DNA of 64,000 bases from the NCBI GenBank assembly GCA_051453625.1, contig JBOZIK010000001.1:274425736-274489735 (forward strand), in the 5' to 3' direction. The stretch is from Welwitschia mirabilis (lineage: Eukaryota > Gnetophyta > Gnetopsida > Welwitschiales). The translations under genes and the position numbers were made by a program. Shown here piece by piece: positions 10,440-23,620 of the stretch. How positions within the stretch are numbered: the stretch's first letter is position 1; every line of letters begins with the position of its first letter. A model generated the notes under the pieces. That model saw only the letters and a program-made list of their open reading frames with translations. It made no database searches and was not told where the DNA came from.

Positions 10440-10985
10440 TAAATATAATCTCTAGATTCATTTAATAATATTTTTATTTTATGATAATTCATAAAAGAGG
10501 GTAATATTTACTTACAAAAAAGATAGCTATATTAGCATATCATGGATCTGTTATTACCTAAGAAAGATATTCATGTAAAAACTCATTCTTTATGTTAGTT
10601 TGTTCTTTATCTTAAAATTCTAACCTTGAGAGATAATATACTACCACATTTTCTATTCCATTTTTAATAATTTTAAATAAAACTCCTACGTTAATACTAT
10701 CCATCTCATACTTCTTAAGTTTTCTTCTTTTTTGTTTATCAAAAATCTAAGGGCGCTATGGTTAGTATGAACTTTTACTTGATAACGTAAAATATAATGT
10801 TTGAATTTTCTAATGCCATTACCATTGTCAATAACTCTTTCTCTATTATTATGTAATTTCATTGAGCTATTTTGAAATTTTTACTGATATAAGCAATGGC
10901 ATAAGATTTATTATCTTCATATTTTTGCTCTAAAACTACTCCCATATCATGACTAAATGCATTAGTAATAATGTGGAATGGCCTT
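10440..10985 (-). pseudogene. Athila-like RNase H remnant (element I)
   Basis: On the minus strand, residues NAFSHDMGVVLEQKYEDNKS (about 10905-10965), YAIAYISKNFKIAQ, NYIIIEKELLTMVMALEN (about 10800-10850) and ILTIAPLDF match RNase H of Athila-like pol, with the first catalytic Asp as Asn (NAF for DAS). It is placed correctly between RT (right) and integrase (left). Confidence 0.75.
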
Positions 10986-12200
10986 ATCCAATTTAGCCCT
11001 TACAAAAAGGTGTTGATAAAATTTTATCCTTTAAGGTTTGATAAGCATTTTGACACTTATTAGTCTAGTCATATTCGACATCCTTATGTAAAAGTTACTT
11101 AAAGGTTTAACAAATTTATTAAAGTTAGATATAAATCTTTTATGATATCCAACATGTCTTATAAAAGATCTTAATTCTTTTAGTTTCGTTAAGTATGGAA
11201 TATCTTTTATAGATTTAATTTTTTTCTCATCAATTTTAATCCCCTTTTTAGAAATGTTGTATCCTAATACTATACCTTCTATTACCATAAGATGACTTTT
11301 TATCTAACTAAGTCTAAGGCATTTTTCCTCGCATCTTCTAAAACGTTTTTAGTGTATCAAGTGGCCCCTTAAAATAATTTCCAAACATTAAGATATCATC
11401 CATAAATAATTAACTAATCTTCATATCTTGAAAAATGATATTTACTAAGCTTTGAAAAGTAGTGGAAGCATCGCATAGTTCAAATGGTAGTACTTTATAG
11501 GCATAAGCACTCTAACGACAAGTGAAAGTTATTTTGGCCTAGTCCTTTAAAGTTATAGGGACTTGGTTATAGCCATTATATCCATCTAAAAACCTATTAA
11601 TATCAAAAAACTCTTTCTAAAACTTAATCTATAAATAAAAAAGAAAAATAATTTCTATAAGTTGCAGTATTTAATATTCTAAAGTCTATACATACTCTGC
11701 ATTTATTTTCATTTTTTGGTACAAATGTCATAAAAATAATCTAATTTAAATTAGATACAACATAAATGAATTCCACATATAAGAGTTTAAAAATATCTTG
11801 TTTAATTATCTACTACATGTATCGGTTACATATTCTTTCTAGTTGCCAACTTAGTTTGATAAAGATATCCAAATAGATTCTATGTTAGCATGTTTTTTGA
11901 TTTATTCCCTTAATATCTATATGATCTCAAGAAAAGGCTCCTTTCCTTTTAATCAACATATTTTTAAGTTTTTTTTTTTTTGAGAATGAGTTAGACATCT
12001 ATTTACAATTAGAGATTTATTAGAAGCTACTTTAATATACTCTATTCCTTTCTTAAGTAAAGGCTTTTCTATCTCCTAATATATTAAATCTTCCTCCTCA
12101 TAATTTTTTTATTTTATTTATGTAGAATTAGATTTACTTCTTATGTTGTAATTGCATTGGTTCTTGATTTTATGTTCTATACCATTTCTTTAATAACTTC
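10986..12200 (-). pseudogene. Athila-like reverse transcriptase remnant (element I)
   Basis: The clean stretch 11031-11288 reads MVIEGIVLGYNISKKGIKID, then IKDIPYLTKLKELRSFIRHV and YHKRFISNFNKFVKPL, the RT thumb and connection of the Athila branch. To the right, weaker matches to the palm and fingers (a CNAPATF-like place near 11470 and a KNENK-like place near 11700) continue to about 12200. The active site near 11400 reads as a decayed FMDD. Stops and frameshifts throughout. Confidence 0.7.
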
Positions 12201-13918
12201 TACATTAGAAAGTTTAATTTCTTTATAAGATCCCTTCTAAAAATATCATTATCTCTTCCAAAAATTAATTTCTCTTTCATTTTTGATATTTTTATTTACT
12301 ATCAAGATATTTTTAGAATACATTTAAGAATATATATAATATGATATGTGGGTATCAATATTTCTATAAGATACATTTTTAGGTCTCACCTTTGAAATAA
12401 CCATCTCTCCTTTATCAACCTAATAGCTAAAACCACCATATGATCTTATAGTATGTTAAATGCTTTATAAGTTAACAATTTTGATAATTTTTAATTACTA
12501 ATAATATTTTCCAATATGATCTTTAAAATTTAAAGTAATGTATTTATACTAAAATTTCATCATTTTTGGTAGGGTCTAAGTTTTAATAACATTAGTATTT
12601 CAGATCATAATAAAAATGCAATGTCATTGATGTTTAAAAAGAGTTTGATAAGTATGAATTGAGGAAAAGAGATAGGATCTAAGTAAAGAAATAGGAACAT
12701 GTTAAAATACCACTGGCACCATATGTTTCATTACTAATAATGAATTGTGGGACTTACAATTATAAACATTACATATGTATATATAAATATTAAAAAAATA
12801 TTGAATGAAGTACATCAATACTTAATTAACTGAAAATGATTAACTCTTACTTAGAAAGGCACAAAGGTAGATAGGTGTAATTATTTATCATCAAGTTTCT
12901 ATTAGCTTAATTTAGAACAAATTTCATCAGCAGTTAATGAACATAACATTTTCAAATATATATAAGCATAAAGATATACTATGATGTCAATAAGTTTCTC
13001 TCACATACTTCATTTTAAATTTTTTTTATGAAAACATATTTTCATGTCTAACAGATAAAACTCTAAACAACACCTAAAATAGACATAAATTTAATAAATT
13101 GCTAATCAAGAGTGCATGCATACATGATGCTACTATCGCATCATCGAACTATCATTACTAGTACAACCATTATCTAACACATATGATTGTATTAGAGATC
13201 TAACAAAAATTAAAAAATATAATTTAAAGGAAATTATATTAAATGAATAAAAGAAATATAAGACTGTAATTAGTAAAAGTTATTGAAGAATAGAACATGA
13301 AATTTCTCATGTTTCAGAAAGTCCTTAACATTCCTTATAATGGTTTGAAAATTTTAATCTAGTTCATGTTGTTAGATACATAAACATTTTATAGTAATTT
13401 AACTTATGTATGATCATCATTAGAACCTTATAACCCTCTAAATTATTATTGATGAAAATTCTCAAAATGAGCTTAAAATCATTGTTTACATCATATAAAA
13501 TCTAAATGAAAGAAAAATACTTATAATCATGGAGTGATTTCCAAAAAGCATGTAGAAAAGAACTCCCTCCATGACATCATAAGTAGTGCATAGGAAGAAA
13601 CTGAAAAAAATAAAATGCATAATAATATAATGGAATCATAATTGAATTGAAAGTAATAGTAGAATAATATAACATATACAAGAAATCATTAAGAATTGTA
13701 TGAAATAAGAAATCTAGACCATATAGAATTCAAGAAGTACCTAAGACAACACAAAATATGTAAAAATTTAATAAAATAATATTGGAAATGCAAGAGAAGA
13801 CTGAGACCATGTAAATGATATAAGAAGACATGAACCATACAATACAACAATAAAAATACTTAAGAAAATCAAATAAAAGCAACCAAAGAAGTCTAAACCA
13901 TAAAATATATGGAATCAA
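12201..13918. other. AT-rich sequence without recognisable genes
   Basis: Possibly the decayed gag and LTR of element I, to judge by position, but I see no motif that shows it. The minus-strand open frame 13730-13918 has no family resemblance that I recognise. Confidence 0.3.
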
Positions 13919-14155
13919 TGTTGAAATTTTTCTTTATTTTTATTCTAGATTTTCTTGTCCATATCCTTTATCTAATACCTATTTTCTCTCATCATTTTAC
14001 ACTTTCCTCATCTACATTCATAATTATGATCTATTTATTATGTATATTCCCTTAACTATAATGAAATTATTTGAGTTATTTTGATACGAAGATCTTACAT
14101 GCTTTTTGGTATTTAATTCAAATTTTTGTGCAACATCTACACTACTACAAATTCA
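13919..14155 (+). repeat. Element J left LTR
   Basis: Starts TGTTGAAATTTTTC and ends ACAAATTCA. It shares with the right copy TTTCTCTCAT, TAATGAAATTATTT, the ATTTTGA...AAGAT...TTACATGCT block and CTACAAATT in the same order and spacing. Confidence 0.65.
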
Positions 14156-14160
14156 CCATA

Positions 14161-14173
14161 TGGTATTAGAGTG
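14161..14173 (+). promoter_or_regulatory. Element J primer-binding site (tRNA-Met type)
   Basis: TGGTATTAGAGTG lies 5 bases after the left LTR and differs by two transitions from the plant initiator tRNA-Met complement TGGTATCAGAGC; this is where minus-strand DNA synthesis would be primed. Confidence 0.65.
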
Positions 14174-14175
14174 AG

Positions 14176-15254
14176 TTGGAAAATGGATTAATAGCTAGCT
14201 ATAGTATTTTGATTTCCAACTTTTGCAAATTACTTCTTGTCTATCGTTTTCTTTCTCATATGTTATTTTCTATAGAGAAATCACATATTAAAAATTATAG
14301 CAATGAGAAAGTAATTAATGTCAAACATGTAAAGAGATGCATCAACTATGATCATGGATGGATTTTCATATTTTGTTTTAGAAGTGACATGCTATGAAAA
14401 AGAAAATCAATGTAGATTTGATTCTCCCTTTTGTAGATAATAGTTTTGCATCGAATACATTCTTGAGTATTTTTTATGAAAGAATAATATTAGATGAAGG
14501 GAATCAATGATTTCAATCATAAATATAGATTCCTCATCCTTAGATAGCCTAGATTCATCTTAAGGATTTTTATATAGTAATATTAAAAAAATTTTCTTCT
14601 TATTATAATGTTTAGAATAATGAAGGTCATTGTGCTTATTTTAAGAAATGGATTCGAAAAATGTAGCTACCATGTTAAGGTTATTATGATGCATGGATTG
14701 GTGACATTTTTAAATTTTTTGAGAGTTTATTCAATTACATTCATTAAAGACAAAGAGAATGGTGTAGAAAATTGAGAGGAGGAGGAGAAGGCCAAGGTTA
14801 ATATGGATTTTACTAAAACACTTTTTTAGGTCCTTCAAGAAGATGTTAATTATCATAATATCTAAGTAAATAAGGATGACAACCTATAAGTCTCTAAGAC
14901 TTACAACGATGCTAAGGATATCATTACACTATCAAGGATTTGATTATAATCAAGATTTTTATTAAGCCTTGTATAGATACTATGGTTGGTTTTGGAGGAA
15001 GAAACAGAGGCTTAGTAATGGTTAGAAGTATTAATCATTTTTTATTCTATAAAACTTATCTATTACCATTCAAAGCAAGATTTCATAATGAGTACATAGC
15101 CTCAAATCAAAAAATCATATGTTTGAGTAAGATTTTGAAGATTACAAAGGTATTTGCTAAGAGGTGTCAGTCTCCACATAAATTGGTACATGTTGTATCA
15201 AGAGAATTATATAATAAAATAAGATATTTATGTGTTATTTCCTTAAAATTCTAG
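14176..15254 (+). other. Element J internal region with two short open frames
   Basis: Open frames at 14176-14397 (73 codons) and 14940-15254 (104 codons) lie between the LTRs. The second holds a basic stretch (GGRNRGLVMVR) but no motif of a known family that I can name. Both may be chance frames in decayed sequence; no coding function is claimed. Confidence 0.3.
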
Positions 15255-15910
15255 CATGTCTCTATCTTAGATGAGTTTTAAAGGATGACAAGGTAAAATT
15301 ATTTTTAAAATAATATTTTATTTTGTAGTATTTTTTCATCTTTTGTAATGTTAAGTGTTTAATATTTCTTTGTGCTTTGTAATGGTTGGGTGTTGAAAGG
15401 ATTATAAGCATGTTAATGTTATGTGGGTTAAAGTTCATCAACTCTATCTAGGAAAAGTGAGATAAGATGATTAATTTATTAAGATAGGTTATGGAATTAT
15501 CACAACCAATTATGTAAGTAACATCATAGAAGAATAATTTTATGAAAATTTGTATGAAATGCTTTTCACAATTTTATCTCTTATATATATTGTTTAAAGT
15601 AAGGTATGAAAATTACTTGAGGAGACTATTTAGAGGATGTCTCACTTTTAAAGTTACATATGACGGGGGATGAAGATTGATCTAGACAAATAACTCAAAT
15701 GAAATCTTTCTTGAAGTTGTACATTTTAGTAACATGGTATTTTTATCATTGGTTAGAAGTTTAGGGATTTTCTAGCTCAGTTTGATTAGCTTAGTGTTAT
15801 TGTCTTAGTGTTATAAAGCTTATTGCTACCTAGGTTAATGCTCTAAAGATAAATTCTTTACAATGGATAATGTCAAGTCTTACATGTAAACGTGATATTA
15901 TGAGGGGATT

Positions 15911-16149
15911 TGTTTAAATTCTCCTTTATCATTATTCTATTTTTTTCTTATTTGTATTTCTTATCTAATGCGTATTTTCTCTCATGGGTCTTACATTTCT
16001 ATTACCTCCACCTTTAAATTAGATAAATTTATTGTATATAGTTCCTTAGCTGTAATGAAATTATTTAATTTGTTTTGACAAGAAGATATTACATGCTCTC
16101 TAGGATTTACTCCTAGTTTTTGGATCTCATTCGCACTTCTACAAATTAA
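15911..16149 (+). repeat. Element J right LTR
   Basis: Starts TGTTTAAATTCTCC directly after the purine run TGAGGGGA (15901-15908, a likely polypurine tract) and ends ACAAATTAA. Aligns along its length with 13919-14155. Confidence 0.65.
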
Positions 16150-17639
16150 ACTAGAAATTTCTAGTACTATACCTATATTTTTAGGTGAAGATTTTAAAGC
16201 TTCAAGATTGTTATTCCTTAAGCTTAAAGGACTCTAAAGATTTCAAAGATTCTAAAATTTCTAGATCTTAAAGTATTAGATTAGTGAAATCCAAGTATAT
16301 AAGATAATTCAAATAATAAGATTAAAGAAAAGGCAGTGCTATTTACAATTTAAAAACAAAATGGAATTGATAATATCAAAAGATTCATGACAGCTATTAC
16401 CTTTAGAAAATGTAGTTATGATTTCCTAATCCTTAATCGTTACTTTGCCTAGCTACTGAGTACATTAAATATTTCATTATGATACCATATTAAAAAGTTT
16501 TAATTAGTAATAGTAATTAATAGTTATGAAAAATATGTCTTGACCATTAATATGTAAGTTACATAATCCAAAGGTCTCATCATTTTTCTAGATAAGTACA
16601 ACTAAGATAAAGACTAGTTACATGACATCTCACTGTTTTTAGAAAATATAAAGAATTATAATTACTTAATCAAATAAGTCATTTAAAGGAAAATGTTAAA
16701 ATCTTAAATACCATATTAGTGCTTGTAATTATTAATAAAGATAATGAATATTAGACATTTAGGAAGTAATTTCAATAGCAACATCAATATAAGCTTTTAT
16801 CGCATATAAATATTTGTTGTAATGAATAGATATTAGGAACTAATTAAATATATAAAAATGCATAATCATAACTATGGGTATGACTTTGGCATACACTGTT
16901 AAGACGAGGTAATACAATAAGCCATCATAATGCATCTTAATAATTATATCTATTACAAGAATCTTTTATACGTATTATAATGAGAAAATAAGGGAATATG
17001 CTAATCATGATACATTGAATGAAATAGTTAAAAAGGAAACTAAAATAATATTTGTATAACCACATATTTTAAGTAAAAAAAGTATTAAATAAATAAGAAA
17101 ATACTACAAAATAATATTTTTACTTATAGTTGTTATAAAAAATACCTTTAAAATAATAATTACAACACCATAAGTTTCCACTAATAAAGTAAATAATTAC
17201 ATCTAAAATAATATTATGTTAACAAATAAATAATAAATAAAGAATCTAGAAGTTAAACATCCTAATAGATTTCACTCGTTAAAAATTATTTTTAATTAGT
17301 TTTCATTTAACTAGTTAAACTAGATCTTTAGATGTTGAAAAGTCTAAACATGGCAAATTATCCTTGCAATCCAAAATATTGGTAGTAACATGAATATACA
17401 CTTGTAAAACCCAAAATGAAATATTATACTTAGATATAATTTCTATTTTAAATTTATAAAATATTCAGTTATATATTAAAATCATTTCTTTTTAGTTTGA
17501 ATTTTTTTTCTAGGAATATGTTTATTATGTTAAGCTTTTATTTTTTGATATCTAGTTTTTATAAGTTTTGTTTTTTCTTCTAGTTTATTTTAGTTAAGAT
17601 TTCTAAATTTTAAGTGTGTATCATAATTTAAATTAATAT
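16150..17639. other. AT-rich sequence without recognisable genes
   Basis: Long A/T runs, no open frame above chance and no motif recognised on either strand. Probably old decayed repeats. Confidence 0.3.
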
Positions 17640-18600
17640 ATTATATGCTTATATAAACTTTATGTTCAATCTCAAAGAAACCATGATAAGGTTTTGCAAT
17701 AGTAATTTGATAAGATGACATTTCAATGAAGGTTTATAAATAGTTTGGTAGTACTTGAGTTGGAAAAGTGAATATTTTATCTTAGATTACATTGTTTTCT
17801 ATAGAGGGTTTTCCATCTATTAGTTTATAACTTTTACTTAGTAATTTATTTGTGGATGATAAAATGTTATAACATTATAAATTATTTCATACTTTTTCAT
17901 AAGATGATTTAGTTTTCTATTAATAACATAAGTTCCTTCATCACTAATAAGAGATTTAGGATGGTTAAATTAATATATTAAATGTTCTTTTAAGAATATG
18001 ATGACTGCTATAGCATGATTTATTTTAGTTGTCATAGCTTCACATCAGTTAATCATGTAGTCTATACGAATAATAAAAATATGGAGGAAATGACTTAATA
18101 AAATCTAAACATTAAACATAAAATAAATTATGTTTAACAAGGAGAGAAAGATTTCTTATATATATATATATATTTCTAATGCTAATTAAGTAGTGATATT
18201 TATTACATTCTTTACAATATTCATAAGCATCTTCAAAAAAAGTTGGTCAATAAAGTCTGTATTAAAGGATCTTAATAGAAATCATTTTATCAAAAAAAAA
18301 AAAAAAAGATCTCCATGTACTCTATGATGTAGTTAAGAATGCATTTCTAGGATAAGGAAAATTTCTCTAAGATTGTCTGTCATCTTTAAAAATACAAAAT
18401 TAACTAGGTACTATAATTTGTCAACTTATGCAAAAACATCTTTTACTATTTCCTTTGAAATCTTAGTTAAGTGGTATATAAGTTCTAAAGTCTTTTTAGT
18501 TTTATTTATTCCTTCTAACCTCAATTCTATATATAATTTATGATACATTATGTTCACATTATATTCTATGTTTGACAAGATTTATTAATTTTATTATTAA
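17640..18600 (-). pseudogene. Athila-like integrase remnant (element H)
   Basis: On the minus strand, 18190-18260 reads YWPTFFEDAYEYCKECNKY, the zinc-binding start of Athila-branch integrases with two of the paired cysteines present. At about 17895-17945, PKSLISDEGTYVINRKLNHL matches the second-Asp block of the core (SDGG type), with this Asp kept. The rest is badly broken. Distinct from element I, since both contain the same domain. Confidence 0.7.
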
Positions 18601-20539
18601 TAATGATACATAAGATTATAAAGGAACCAGAATTTTTAAACTTTATCAAAAGCTTGTTTTAAACTATGGTACTCATTAAATAAGATATGAGAGAAATTCT
18701 CTTTACATTCATGTTCTTTTTACTATTTACATATCTCTAATGAGTTTTGCATACATAGGGATATGCTTAATATCATCTAGTAAATAAATATTTTTTTCTA
18801 CTTTCTTAAGATTTTCAAGTTTCTTCTTTAGGATGTTTTGTTTCTAAAGGTGTAAGACATTTAGAAAACAAGCATCTTTTTTTTTTTTTAAAGTTATTCA
18901 TGTTTATGCATTTTAATGTTATCTTATTTATATTTTTTAGACTTAGAAGATGATTGATGTTTAGGATCGGATGTAGAAGGGTCTTTTATAATTGGTTAAA
19001 TATTTTTATTTATTTAAACATCATTTCTAAGTAGAGATAGTACTAACGTTTATAACTTCCTTTTACTCTTCGATAATCTTAATACGTTTTGCATTACGAT
19101 AATGCTGATGGAAAACTTGTATTTCTTTTATGTTGGTTAATTTAAGGTAGCAAGTGAAAAATAGTATTAAAAAGTTAATTCACCTTTCATTGTAGATATT
19201 AAAGAGCTTAAGCATTTAATTTTATCTTAGGTAATATTATTTACTAATTAATTTTAAATAAACTATCTAATAATGTCCTGTGATAATTTATTCTAAGATT
19301 AACTATATGTCTGCAAAGGTAAAGGAATTTTTTATAATACCTCTAGGAAAATTTAGGATGATTTTCTTTATTTTTGTTATAAGAATCCCCATATGGAAAT
19401 GATAATTTCTATTATTGTTGTGTTAAAATTCTCTTTTAAATTATATTTTACTTGCATTACTTTTATATATTTATATATCAGAATAAAGGAACATTCATCT
19501 ATTTTTTTGAATAATAGTTACATATAACACATGTATCTTCTATAGTTATTAAGAAAAGTTAAGACAAATTAAGTTAATCTATCATCTTTTTTATGAAGAT
19601 TAGTATTCTCTAAATTCCTATTCCATCATTTAACTTATACATTTATTAACATATGACTTTATAAGATGGCATTTTTAAGTTGTATCCTTGATTCTAAAAG
19701 GCATTTTCTAGTCTTTAGAACTTTCATCTATGTTTTATAAACTATTTCATTCTTCTTCTAATTCTTTTGATGTGAAGTGAATATCATTAATCATCTCTAT
19801 TTGCTACCTCTTATATCGAATTGACCTCTCATAAAAAGGGTTTAATAATATTCAATATTTAAAACCATGTTGAGGACATCTCCTTAATGGATCTTTGAAG
19901 TTCTAAAATTCTTTCTTATGATCAGAAGTTCATAATTTTTATTATTACTTCATTAACTTTTAAGGAATTCATGCATTATATATAATTATAACCTAGTTGA
20001 TTAAGGTTTGAAATTGTGTAGCCAATATTTAGTTCTCTATTTCAGGGGGAAAAAACAAAAATGTTTATCTTGACTACATCAAATTATTTACCTTTCATAA
20101 AAATTGTAGTTTTAACCTCCGTTAAATGTTTATGAAAATCCATAACATATAGACCATGAAATTTATGTAATAAATTAATGAGAAAAGGCATTATTTTAAA
20201 TTAATTTATATGTGGAAATAGAAGTATACAAGAACATATAGCTAAACACTCAAGTTGCCAAAAATATTTTTATGTCTCATAAATAAAGCTTTAGGGAAAG
20301 TATCTCTAATAGCTTTATATATGATTAATTCAATTAGAAGGATATCTATAGGATTTTTGAACTAAGGTTTCATTAGTTTGAAACATAGGTTTAGAATATT
20401 ATTGATTAAAGCCAAATTCATTTAACAGTGATTTGAATTCTCGTAGTTCATCAAATTTTCTATGGAATTGGCTAGTACTTGATCTCCTATAATAATGCAT
20501 GTCAAATCAAGATGAAAAAGAAAAATACTATTATGATAG
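18601..20539 (-). other. Probable further part of element H, unresolved
   Basis: By position this should be the RNase H, RT or gag of element H on the minus strand. A short match near 18640-18690 (residues FNEYHSLKQAFDKV) is reminiscent of the RT to RNase H link but is too weak to call. The region is cut by the LTR of element B at 20540. Confidence 0.3.
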
Positions 20540-21239
20540 TGTGACACCCACTAAAATCGAAAAGAATTCTAAAACTTTAATAGTCAATGAAGGCTCATTG
20601 TAACAATCACCATCTTCTATTGAAAGCTCTTAAGCCAATGCTTAAGACCCAATGATAAAATTTTATTAAATGCTAGCGAGAAAATTTTATAAGGTGCTAT
20701 TTTATTAATTAAACATTTCTATGCATATGCTTAACCATAATCTAATCTAGTGTTTTTATGTTCAATATGTACAAGTTCATCAGTGACCATTTCAAGTTAT
20801 TTGAGTAAAATATGTAGGTAAAACTACAATTGACTAGGTTTAGTTTGCCAAGTCAATAGTACTAAATTATAAACAACATCTATTCACAAGTAGTCACAAA
20901 TATTTCTATGTGTTGGTAGAGAAATAGTTAAACATATTAATCTATTAGCTATTAAGCTAGGCTTAGAGTTTTACTAAAATCTAGTTGCTATAGATGTAAT
21001 ATAGATCATATCTATCTTTTATTTGATATTATTTGATATGCATAGGTTATCTGATATTATTTGATATGCATAGGTTATTGACTAAAAAGTAGTTGAAATT
21101 CATTCATGTAAGTAAATTACGTTATCTATTCTACCATGAGAATTAAATTATTGAAGGAGGTAATGTTATTTGGGAATCACATATACTATAAGGAATTTCC
21201 CAAATAAAAATTTTATAAGCAATACATGGGTTTCCACAA

Positions 21240-22740
21240 ACCAACGCAATAATCCATAGGACCCGATCCCGCGGTGTTGTTAAGTGCTCCCGGTCCTAGC
21301 TAAGCCTTCTACAAACAGATGGCATGACAACAATTTCATATCTCTGGTCAGACGGCTAACACTGAGATGGCGGTCCTCAGCGTCATGCTTTCGTGAACCA
21401 TCAACTGACGCTGTGCAGCTACTGGCTGCCTTAAGCGGTACCACCCATGATGAAAGGGAGTCATCCACATTGGCTGATGGCAATCGTCCAAGGCAGAAAA
21501 AAGAACAGTGAGCCAGAGACTGCTAGGGATGTGATGATCCTCAGCAAGAAGGAAGCAGTGTCTAATGGTAGGCTGAGTTTCTTGAACTCACATAATCAGT
21601 GGGGGAAGAACGCAGAGGAGGGGATGGACAGGTGTTGGTAGACGATCCTTGACTGTTATGTGAGGTGGAAAGGCAATAGGGGGGAGACGTAATCGGCGAA
21701 GGCACGCAACGGAGGGTGCACACACTGAGGGCCTCATGGAAAGATTAGCACATTCTGAGAATTTAAGCAGTGAACGTCAAGCATTGAGAGGGCACTACGG
21801 AGAAGGGAGTGGATCAAAAGCCTGGAACAAAATGGAAGTGATGAATACGGCTAGTTGACGCTGTCGACATGGAGCGGCAGGGGATAGCGTTAGAATCAGA
21901 GTTAGCCCCGTGGTTGATTTCCTTGATGCTTAATGGTGCAGGCTTATAATGAGGTGGCAGGGAAACCTAAAGGTGTCAATATGGGTCGCTTCCTTTGTCT
22001 TCATTAGCCTCCGTCATTCAAGATGCTCCTTAGAGTAATGCTTCTTCCTTCTTAGCAGCTTCAACATGGTACCCCCCTCAGAACTCATTTTCTCTCTTGT
22101 TTGTTTTGTTGAAATATGACGTTATGTGCCACCTATGTTTATTGGGTATAATACTTCTTGCAGCTTTAAGGCCTGCATTTGGAAAATGGCCCACTTCAGA
22201 GTTGAAAGCCTAGGAAATCCTTTGGGGATGCTGTGCTAGATACCCATTCATGTGAAGCATCGTTGTTATCAGCACCTTCTAAGGAAACACAATTTACATC
22301 TCAGAGCCGTTAGGTGTGTTTTCCTCTTCCTAGCAAAAGGCAGAGCTAAGCGGTTGCTATGTGATTATTACGAGGCATCACTACTCTTTAGTATCTTAGC
22401 ATTCTTCCTTGGAGATCTAAGTAGTCATGAGGTGGTGTTAGTTTAGGCCTCTCCTTTGTTACCGATTTGGCCTTTCTTAAAATATAATGCCCCTCTTAAG
22501 CTATTAGCAATGACAAAATGACGTTGGGCTCCATCATATTTTAGCAATGCCCCCACCACCTTCCTTTTTAACTATTATTTTTAATTATGGCATTAATAAT
22601 CCGAGGCATGTCACTAGAAATAATTGGCTATAATGTCCCTACGAGCCTTAACTTCGTGTTACAAGGCTCAATCTATATGACTTTGCCTTCACGTATTATG
22701 CTTAAGTGGCGTTAGATGTGAGGGATCGACACATAAATAA
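21240..22740. other. GC-rich, CpG-retaining block inside LTR B
   Basis: Sharply richer in G+C and CpG (CCCGCGG, GACGCTG, GTCGACATGG) than the rest of the window, which is CpG-poor. It holds overlapping short open frames (21284-21511 plus, 21280-21483 minus, 21447-21641 plus, 22252-22446 plus), none with a family I recognise; overlap on both strands suggests chance frames. A short likeness to LTR C (AAAATATAATGCCC near 22480 and near 35736 and 36817) hints that it is the less-decayed central part of the LTR rather than foreign DNA. Confidence 0.5.
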
Positions 22741-22758
22741 GTTTAAACCTTCTTTAAG

Positions 22759-22762
<4 letters not shown>

Positions 22763-22803
<41 letters not shown>
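22763..22803. repeat. (TA)n microsatellite in LTR B
   Basis: About 20 TA units. The homologous place in LTR C (37628-37652) has about 9-12 units and in LTR A (about 4314-4321) only TTATATAA, so the repeat has grown from a short TA-rich site in the LTR. Confidence 0.9.
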
Positions 22804-22806
<3 letters not shown>

Positions 22807-23414
22807 AGAGACACTTTCTTAAAGAATTCTGGCAAAATATTATATAGAAGGTATTTTACTCCTACTAATATGACTATGTAAATTTGTATTCTACTCATTG
22901 TTCAAATGAAAGAATACGAAATCTACACACTAGGAAATAATCTTGTAATTACAATACTCAGTAAGTAGGCTATGAATATCCAAGAACCCTACAAGGAATG
23001 TAGAAATAGATTATCAAACTTCACACATTTCTAGTAAAATATCATTCAATAAGAAAATATAAAGTTTCCTTAACACTCAATTATGTTACTAAAGTTTCCA
23101 TTTCATAAGGAAACTACAAATTTTCCTTAAATAAATTTTTTCAACATGAACTATAAAATATAATACCTTCTTCTCTTTGCACTCGTTGAGGTTCAATCTC
23201 TGGTTTACCATCTATTTTGCATAAGAAATATGGAATGAAGACCTTGAAAATTTCACATCTCTAAGTATGGTTTAGGCAAGGTAAGACAAGATTTGGATTT
23301 AAAATATTAAGGTAGATAAGGCAAAATTAATAACTTCAAGAAATAAGGAATATCACAAAAACAATGATCTTATGGTTATTAAATAAGAATAAATAGTTTA
23401 TGAATTTCCATATA

Positions 23415-23620
23415 TTCTCAATTTCTTTCACTACCTCATTTAATAATATATGAATCTTATATAATATGTTTCATATTTCTCTCACTCCACTGCCTCATTT
23501 GGTGTTCTATAAAGCCTACTACCACATCTAACAATCTTGGTTCAATCAATCAATCAATTCCCCTACCTTGTTTAGTGATTAGAGGGTTCATACATTTCAC
23601 TTCCTTATTTGGTGATTTGT
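23415..23620. repeat. LTR minisatellite (element B)
   Basis: Four to five degenerate units with the core CTACCTCATTTA or CTGCCTCATTTGGTG, matching the arrays at 5001-5206 and 38325-38560 in sequence and position relative to the TATA box. Confidence 0.7.

Larger units (their letters stand above)
13919..16149 (+). mobile_element. Small non-autonomous LTR element J
   Basis: Two direct repeats of about 237-239 bp (13919-14155 and 15911-16149) start with TGTT and flank about 1.75 kb. A tRNA-Met-type primer-binding site follows the left repeat and a purine run precedes the right one. No RT, integrase or protease motif is visible inside, so it looks like a large-internal-domain or deleted non-autonomous element. 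The repeats look about 70% alike by eye, so the insertion is old. No target duplication is recognisable. Confidence 0.65.

Noticed and set aside
21255-21300. Possible 5S rRNA gene fragment (GATCCC, GTTAAG, GCTCC words)
   Set aside because: The internal promoter boxes and the rest of a 5S gene are absent; the words occur out of order and nothing else matches.
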